Source of the DNA: Dromiciops gliroides
Lineage: Eukaryota; Chordata; Mammalia; Microbiotheria; Microbiotheriidae
DNA: 64,000 bases
Assembly: GCF_019393635.1 (NCBI RefSeq)
Contig: NC_057861.1
Location: forward strand, 664,016,232-664,080,231
Direction: 5' to 3'
Below the pieces are notes generated by a model. It was not told where the DNA came from, made no database searches, and worked only from the letters and a program-made list of their open reading frames with translations. Positions 57,686-64,000 of this stretch are shown piece after piece; position 1 is the first letter of the stretch; each line of letters opens with the position of its first letter. The translations under genes and the position numbers were made by a program.

Positions 57686-58570
57686 AAGGATAGGGACTGA
57701 GAAAGGGCTGTTGTATTTCGCAATTAAGAGATCAATAGTAACTTAAGAGAGAGTAGTTTCATCTGAATGATGAGTTCCACAGCCAGATTGTAGAGGGTTT
57801 AAAAGTAAGTGAGATGAGAGGACATGGAGACATCAATAGCAGCTAGATTTTTCAAAGAGTATAGCCATAAAGGGAAGAAAATATCTGGAATAATGGGAAC
57901 CACTGAAGGTTTGGTTTTTTGTTTCTTTGTTTTTAAATGGTGGAAATGTGGCCATAATTGTAGGCATCAGGGAAGGATAGTGATTGAAGAAAAGAGAGAG
58001 AGAATAATAGGTATAATTTGCTGAAGAAGTCAAAAGGAAATGGGATCAGAGATGATTGTCTTGGCCAAAAGAATAGCTTCATCTGAGTTTGAGTCTCGAA
58101 GGGAGGAGATAATGAAGGAAATGAAAATGTCTGAGTGATGTAAGATAAGGAGAAGAAAAAGGGGTGTCTTGATGAATGGCCTCATTTTTTTTTTTGTTTT
58201 GAAGAATAAGAACAGCTTCTTAGCAAAGCAGGTGGAATGAGAAGGTGCCCTAAGAAGCTTTAGGAGAAACTAAAAAATTTAGAACAGCTGCTGTGGAGAA
58301 TTGAATAGAGAATTAAAGAGGAATAGAATGCTTGCCTTGCTACATTGAGGGCCCAGTTGAAATTAGATAACACAAATTTATTATGGGACAAGTCAGCAAA
58401 AATGCTGTAATTTAAGAATTTGAGATTCTTTGAGGCTCATTTCAGCAGCATGTGAATTAAAACCAAAGGAGGCAGACTGTGGGAGTAACCTATGGTTGGA
58501 ACTTGTAAAGGTGTGATCAGTCATTAGGACAAGTGGAAAAGGAAATCGAGAGCAGAGACTTAGAATGTAG
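57686..58570 (+). repeat. Old dispersed repeat, family not assigned
   Basis: agccagattgtagagggttt, gaggacatggagacatcaat and tagccataaagggaagaaaa are phrases of a common old mammalian repeat, followed near 58460 by aaccaaaggaggcagactgt. Probably a different section of the same family as 53240-54260, but this was not shown. Confidence 0.5.
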
Positions 58571-58744
58571 TTCATTCACCAAGGGCTTGAGCTTGATGAG
58601 AGAGGATAGTGTAGCCAGCGTAGCGGAAGGTAGATCTATGAATGGCCATATCTAATGCTAGTCTATCACTACTGTTTAGTAAAGGAAATATGGCCTAGCA
58701 GAGACAGTACAGTACTGTCATAACCACGGCTTTAAGTCTTCTTA

Positions 58745-59185
58745 CAGCTAACATTTGTATAGAGCTTCAAGGCTTGTAGTATTCCATTTGATCCTTACTA
58801 GGGATAGAATGTCAGCCCTGATATCAAGAAAACTCAACTTCCTGAGTTCAAATCTGGCCTCAGACACTTACTAGCTGTGTGATCCTTGGCAAGTCACTTA
58901 ACTCTGTTTGCCTTAGTTTCCTCATTTGTATAACCTAGTTAGAGAAAGAAATGGCAAACCACTCCAGTATCTTTGTCAAGAAAGCCCCACATGGAGTCTC
59001 AAAGAGTCAGAAATTACTCCAGTGAAGTAGGTGCTATTATTATAACTCTTTTACAGATAAGGAAAAAGTTTAAGTAAATTCTCCAGGATCCCATGCATAC
59101 TAAGTGCCTGAGGCAAGATTTAAAGTGCAGGTTTTCCTGATCAAACTAAAGTCCAGCATTCTATCCACTACACAGCCTCCTCAGG
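58745..59185 (-). repeat. CORE-SINE (long form) split by a SINE
   Basis: The left part (aacatttgtatagagcttca, ttccatttgatccttact) stops at about 58798. It resumes at about 59020 with gtaggtgctattattataac and acagataaggaaaaag. Confidence 0.68.
58800..59015 (+). repeat. MAR1-type SINE, RTE-like tail
   Basis: ctgagttcaaatctggcctc, tgatccttggcaagtcactt, then gaaatggcaaaccactccag and ggagtctcaaagagtcagaa. The tail type is the same as at 8193 and 40533. Confidence 0.85.
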
Positions 59186-59374
59186 AGCCCAGAGTCACCT
59201 TCGCATTGTTATGAACCACGAGAGAGATTTTACAAGAGGCTCTTAATTTATGAATTTTCTAATTCTTCCATAGATTCAAAACACTGGCATTTAGATTTTA
59301 GCTGTAACATATTTAAGGGCACAGCTTACAAACTTGTATTGATGTAAAGAAAACCCTAAATAAAGATTTTAGTA

Positions 59375-59645
59375 TCTCAGAATCATTTGCTTAAAAGACA
59401 TAGTGAATAGAGGGCCAGATTCAGATTCAGGAAAAACTGAGTTTAAATTCTGTTTCCTTGATAACTGTGTAAGTATAGGCAAATCACTGAGTTTCTCCAA
59501 ACTTCTTTTGCACACCTTTATAGGTGCTTTTTATAATGAGGATAATAACACCTGTAGAACTCACCTCACAGGCTTATTGTGAGGCTCAAATGAGGTGATA
59601 ACTGCACAATACTTTGAAAACCTTTAAGTACTTCTGAAATGTCAG
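59375..59645 (+). repeat. CORE-SINE (MIR-like), long form
   Basis: aaactgagtttaaattctgt, ggcaaatcactgagtttctc and tgtgaggctcaaatgaggtg. Confidence 0.72.
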
Positions 59646-59949
59646 CTTCGTCAGCTTGCCTGTGTTCATTCATCTTCATGGAGTGACAGCCTGTCCTTTC
59701 TTAAATTTTCTGTCATGTTAAACAATATAGACCATATGCAACATTATCTGTTATGAGGGAGAACACTGATCAAAATGTCTAAGCCACAGTTGCTAGCCAA
59801 TGACTAGGGTAGGTAAAAAGCAAAAGGAAAAAGAAGAAATAAAAGATTCTGTACTGAATAAAGAATTGGATTCTTCTCTTGATCAGACTGAAATGTAAAT
59901 GGAATTCTTCCACAAACCACAGGTGTAAGAGATAAGGGGTAATGCTAAG

Positions 59950-60031
59950 CTTGTTTTTTTGGTTTGGGTTTGGGTTTTGGTTTGGGGGTGTTGTTTTTGT
60001 TTTTTGGGTTTTTTTGTTTTGTTGGGGGGAA
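59950..60031. repeat. G/T-rich tract with G-quadruplex potential
   Basis: Runs of two to six G are separated by T runs: ggtttgggtttgggttttgg, then tttgggggtg and later ttgggtttttttg. One strand only. Confidence 0.85.
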
Positions 60032-60034
60032 CAC

Positions 60035-60640
60035 ACATTTAAATGACAATCACAAATCCAGTGCTTAACTAGGCAAATACACAATGAAATTCCAAGTGAA
60101 GCCTCTGTGACTTCACACTGACAATTCATTTTGGCCTCTTCACCCGCTGGTCTGTTGTGCAGTTCTTGATTGACAGCTGACTTGGAAAACAATGGATGAC
60201 AAATCTATAATAGGCCTGCCTCTTCCTGGAATCATTTGTTCTGGTCCATTAGGTGATGCTATGTATTTAAGAAAGATCATTCTGGGTGGATTAGTGGCAG
60301 CATGCATCGAGTTGCACAAAGAAGTCATTAGCAAGATATGTGATTTGGACCGCCTTCCTCCTTTTCTATGATGTTATATTTCATGTTTGTGTGTGTGTGT
60401 GTGTGTATGAAAAATTCTAGTGAGAGCATGAAAAGCATAGGATTGAGCATGGCAGAATAAGCACTGCTATTGTCCTTCAGCCATGAAATAGAACGGAGAC
60501 AAGCTTGGTGATTAATGTCTGCCAACCCAAAGATATCCTTAATTCTGCCTCCTCTAATCTAGTCTATTGTTTGTTCTTTCCATTGTTGCTCATGATAGGC
60601 CTAAATTAATTAAATCAGTAGGGTCTGCCAAGAACATCCA
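60035..60640. other. Spacer, nothing recognised
   Basis: A short (TG)n run at 60388-60406; otherwise no recognisable element. Confidence 0.5.
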
Positions 60641-60644
60641 TTGG

Positions 60645-61060
60645 TATGTGAAATATATTTAAGTTGCTTGATTTCATTACGACCTTTCCATGCCTTAGTC
60701 TCCCTGGGTCTCAGTTTCCTTATCGGGACAGGGAGAATTGGACTAGATGACCCCTAAGATCCCTTTTTTATCTCTAGAACAGTGATTTTATTGTTCTATT
60801 AACAATGGTAGCTGAAAAGTTACGTGTGAGATTAATAAAACTTTATATACATTATCGCTTTTGACCCTACACAACCATTTGAGGTAGGTGCAATTATTAT
60901 ATTCATTTTATAGATGAGGAAATTTAGTCTCTGACAGGTCAAGTGACATGCCCAGGGTCATACTCCCAGTAAGTGTATAAAATAAAATTCCAACCAAGGA
61001 TTCCTTCTATCCATATACAACACTCTATCTGTTATACTTTACTGCCTCTCACCAGATGAT
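60645..61060. repeat. Two CORE-SINE copies, opposite strands
   Basis: Plus copy to about 60790 (tccctgggtctcagtttcct, aattggactagatgacccct). Minus copy from about 60830 (ctttatatacattatcgctt, tttatagatgaggaaattta, gtgacatgcccagggtcata). Confidence 0.72.
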
Positions 61061-61329
61061 CCTTTTGAGTGACTGACCAAAAGAAACAATTGCCCATGAG
61101 GAGCCTCTTACATTTAGCAAGCAGCTCCTCAGATAACATATGTGCATTCAGTGAATAATGGTATCTGTATCAAGTCTTTATGGCTTGGTGGGTACTGACA
61201 CACACAAGAATTCATGTTTTGCTCTCCTGGGATTCAAAATCCCAGGGAAACTTCCAAGAATGATACATCAACAGAGAAGGATGTTAGTGAAGAAAATCCA
61301 TGAGATAGTAATTTAGGAATAAGTCCCTT

Positions 61330-61490
61330 ACTCTGGTGAAGGTGGTAGAGTAAAAAGAATACTACACTAGGAACCGGGAGACCTAGTTTCCATTCCTTCT
61401 ATTCCTAACTCCACCATGAGGATAAGAAACATAACTTTTTCTGCACCTGAATAGCCCCATCTTGAAACTGAAGATGACCATTTCAATTAT
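61330..61490 (+). repeat. CORE-SINE (MIR-like)
   Basis: ggaaccgggagacctagttt followed by a diverged core and 3' part. Confidence 0.6.
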
Positions 61491-61902
61491 GAAATTTTAT
61501 GAAATTATGTTAACAGTAATGAGAAGAGAGTACAAAATAAAAATAACTGTGGTTCTGGCTAACCTGCAAACTCAGTAGGATTTTTGTATTCATATTTGCT
61601 ATCACTGGTATGGATACAAGTCAAGTAAGTAATGGATCAACAAGTATTTATTGATTTATTCTGTCTTCTATAAGCATGTGTTAGGTACTGGAGATGCAAA
61701 TGTAATTAGCAAAACAAACCCTATTTAAAAAAGAATTTACATTCTAATGGGGCAAACATCAGTGGTATATATAGGAATATACATAATAAATGCACATATA
61801 TAGTTATAGACATAATAAATAGTTAAATAAGTACAAAGTTGTTTGAGAAAGAATCACCATTTGTAGGAAACAGGGAAATTTCATGTTGAAGGTTATAGTT
61901 GT

Positions 61903-62212
61903 TGTTTGTCCTTCATTCTCAAAGAGGAAAATGACATCAGGGTAATGTCATGACATGCACTAAATTGGATTAAAATGAAGGAGGGATGTGCAAAGTCACC
62001 AACTTCACTCTCTCCTCCAGAGCCATCTGGGTCCAGTGGCAAGATATATATCAGGATGAGTGGAGATGGCCCTGGATGTTTAAGGCAATTGGATTGTTAC
62101 TTTCCCAGGGTCACAGAGCTAGTAAGTGTCTGAGGTGAGTTTTGAACTCAGGTTCTCCCAACTTCAATGGGATAGAGCCATTGCTCTATCCACTATGCAA
62201 CCCAGCTCCCTA
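61903..62212 (-). repeat. MAR1-type SINE, second tail type
   Basis: Reverse copy: ttgtccttcattctcaaaga, ctctcctccagagccatctg, gtccagtggcaagatatata, then gctctatccactatgcaacc. Confidence 0.87.
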
Positions 62213-62368
62213 GGTTATGGTTAACTTGAGTCTTGAAGGAAGAATGTATTCTAGGAATGGGCAAAAGGCAACACATAGAGATAGGAGATGAAAATATCCT
62301 ATGTGAGGAGCAAAGAAAAAACCAATTTGGCTGGATCACATTTTACAAAATGGGGAATAATATGCAGT

Positions 62369-63069
62369 TGTAAGAGCCAAATTTATTATGGGGAGAGTTG
62401 ATTGGGTGGCTCGCTGTAATATTGGGGTTCAGAAAATAATTAGAGACCTCTAGGTCCAAAGTTTCTTCCCTTCCAAACTGCCTTTTTAAGTTATTTCTCC
62501 CAGGCTAATAAGAAAGGAGATTAACAGATGACTCTTTTCCACAAACAAACCAGGTTTTATTAATGGGAATAAAATTTACAACAAAGGTGAAGTTACTAAA
62601 ATCAGGGACAAGGAAATAGGGGAAGAGAAAAATGGATAAGCCCCCTGGCTCTAGCAGAGACTGACCCAAACACCAAACTTGCTTCCAGCTCAGCTAAGTA
62701 GAAGAGCTGGCCTCTTCTAATGAGTCACCACCTGGAATCCGTAGTTTCAAGTTTCAGCTGTGCAGTCCCTCTCCAGTATACTCCCAAAGCTCACCAAAGG
62801 GAAAGAGCCCTTGCTGGAGCCAGTGTTCTCCCTCTTACTTTCTCTCTCCCTCCCTCAAAAGGGAGGTCCTTCAAGTCAGTTGGCTGAGAGTGGTCCCCTG
62901 CTGACACCAGTAGTACACCAACGTCACTCAGGGACAGCCAGGTGTGGCTACAATCTAATCATCCCCAAGTAGGTATTTAGTCAGTTTCTCATTCTCATCC
63001 AATTCAAACAATACTAAATCAATCAGGTGGGGCCCCTGGGCATCTGCTAAATTCCATTATTTTATCACA
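62369..63069 (-). mobile_element. Solo ERV LTR (fossil), 701 bp, 4-bp target duplication
   Basis: TG...CA ends on the plus strand, flanked by cagt at 62365-62368 and 63070-63073. The surrounding old repeat reads through when the LTR is removed. A minus-strand polyA signal at 62556-62561 sets the orientation. The right half is closely similar to 39740-40004. No internal retroviral region is present, so it is a broken solo LTR of a class I type by duplication length. Confidence 0.85.
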
Positions 63070-63189
63070 CAGTAAATATATAAAGATAAATTGGGGCAAT
63101 GTTGTAAAGGAAAATTGAAATCAAAATCAATTACTGAAAAATAAGTAGATTGTCTTGGAGGCCACTTATTCTTGTCTCACTAACATGAT

Positions 63190-63335
63190 TACTCTTTTTA
63201 ATTTATTTTTATTTTTTTAATTCTTTTTTTAATTACATGTAAACAAAAAAATTTAATTTTTTGGTAAGATTTCAATAACTAAATTCTCTCCCTCTCTCCC
63301 TCTTTCACCCACTCCTCAATACACTTTAAAAAAAA
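63190..63335 (-). mobile_element. L1 3' end fragment
   Basis: ttttttaattacatgtaaac, then ttcaataactaaattctctc and ctctctccctctttcaccc resemble the start of the reversed L1 3' end at 34490-34600. Confidence 0.6.
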
Positions 63336-63845
63336 CACCAAGTATATAGACCTTCCCAAATAATAACAAAATAATGATAACAAAATTTGCTTCAGTTGCT
63401 TTGTAAGTATTTATGCTGCACATATCAGTAATTGCATCTGTGAAACTATTGTTTCAAGTAATAAATTCCCCCTGTGATTGGTCCCCATGCCATATGTGAA
63501 AATCTAATTTTAGGAGGAATCTCAGCCTGTTCAGTCCCCATGGATTTGGCAGAATTGATTTCCAGAGGCAAAAAAATAATTCCCTGTTGTCCCCAAAAGT
63601 GACACTGCAAAAAGATATTTATTTCAGGTACTGAACCAGAAGTATAGACAGAGTCTCTGAAAGCAGTTCCACAGGGAGAAATAGTAGAAAGAGGGATCAG
63701 TGCAAGAGACCTGAGCTAATGAAAGCTGGGGGTACAAGGTAAAAATCTCATTTCTTTGGAGAAAGCCCTTGTTTCACCTTTCTGGTTTCAGTGACAGAGG
63801 CAAGTGATTCAGGACATAGCATCCTTTTTGCACTAACCAAATCCA
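63336..63845. other. Spacer, nothing recognised
   Basis: No repeat or coding signal was recognised. Confidence 0.5.
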
Positions 63846-63847
63846 TT

Positions 63848-63850
<3 letters not shown>

Positions 63851-63904
<54 letters not shown>
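63851..63904. repeat. (TC)n microsatellite
   Basis: About 27 perfect TC units, followed by imperfect tctctgtctc sequence to about 63965. Confidence 0.96.
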
Positions 63905-63907
<3 letters not shown>

Positions 63908-64000
63908 GTCCATCTCTGTCTCTCTGTGTCTCTGTCTCTGTCTCTCCCTCTCTTTCCCTCCCTCCTGTGGTAAAAAGTTTTAACAATCAGTTACATAATG

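Larger units (their letters stand above)
61640..63130 (+). repeat. Old dispersed repeat with nested insertions
   Basis: caacaagtatttattgattt, acattctaatggggcaaaca, gagtcttgaaggaagaatgt, ccaatttggctggatcacat and (after the LTR) ggggcaatgttgtaaagg follow the order of the unassigned repeat. A MAR1-type SINE and an ERV LTR sit inside. Confidence 0.6.

Overview
The window is nuclear DNA of a marsupial (metatherian), and no functional gene can be supported in it. The assignment rests on about 21 copies of the short tRNA-derived marsupial SINE (WSINE1/WALLSI-like; head GGCAGCTAGGTGGC, core GGGCAAGTCACTTAACC). It is backed by MAR1-type SINEs with RTE-type tails, marsupial-style L1 elements, many CORE-SINEs (MIR/THER1-like), and old L2 and CR1/L3 LINE remains. 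Species cannot be fixed by eye. No tRNA, rRNA or snRNA gene, CpG island or convincing host exon was found. All family names come from recognition, not from a database search.

Layout. 0-18 kb: AT-rich spacer with scattered CORE-SINEs, six short or MAR1-type SINEs on the plus strand and one on the minus strand, a hAT-like DNA transposon inside a MIR, and several microsatellites including a perfect (AT)34 tract. 18.2-22.5 kb: a 1.2-kb CR1/L3 remnant (minus) hit twice by SINEs at one target, L2 pieces, a 152-bp foldback, and opposing TG and CA tracts. 25.4-38.0 kb: two L1 elements in the same orientation. The first is nearly full length with five SINE insertions, three of them at one site. The second is 5'-truncated and carries a solo ERV LTR, an inverted L1 3' end and a SINE. 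39.1-40.7 kb: a SINE split by an ERV LTR plus an L1 3' end. 42-50 kb: L1, CR1, L2 and SINE fragments. 51.4-52.6 kb: a processed pseudogene of ribosomal protein S2 (RPS2). 53-64 kb: an unassigned old repeat, two more related ERV LTRs with 4-bp target duplications, L1 fragments, one unidentified coding-like patch (55.9-56.5 kb), and more CORE-SINEs.

The genes do not work together in any sense: the window is an intergenic or deep-intronic repeat graveyard. Its value is stratigraphic, because nested insertions give a relative order of activity. CR1/L3, L2 and MIR are oldest; MAR1-type SINEs, hAT and L1 follow; the ERV LTRs and short polyA-tailed SINEs are latest. No new biological system was found. 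The most interesting points are repeated SINE insertion at a regenerated target, two co-resident SINE subfamilies with linked diagnostic bases, a foldback of unknown origin, and the unidentified coding-like patch.
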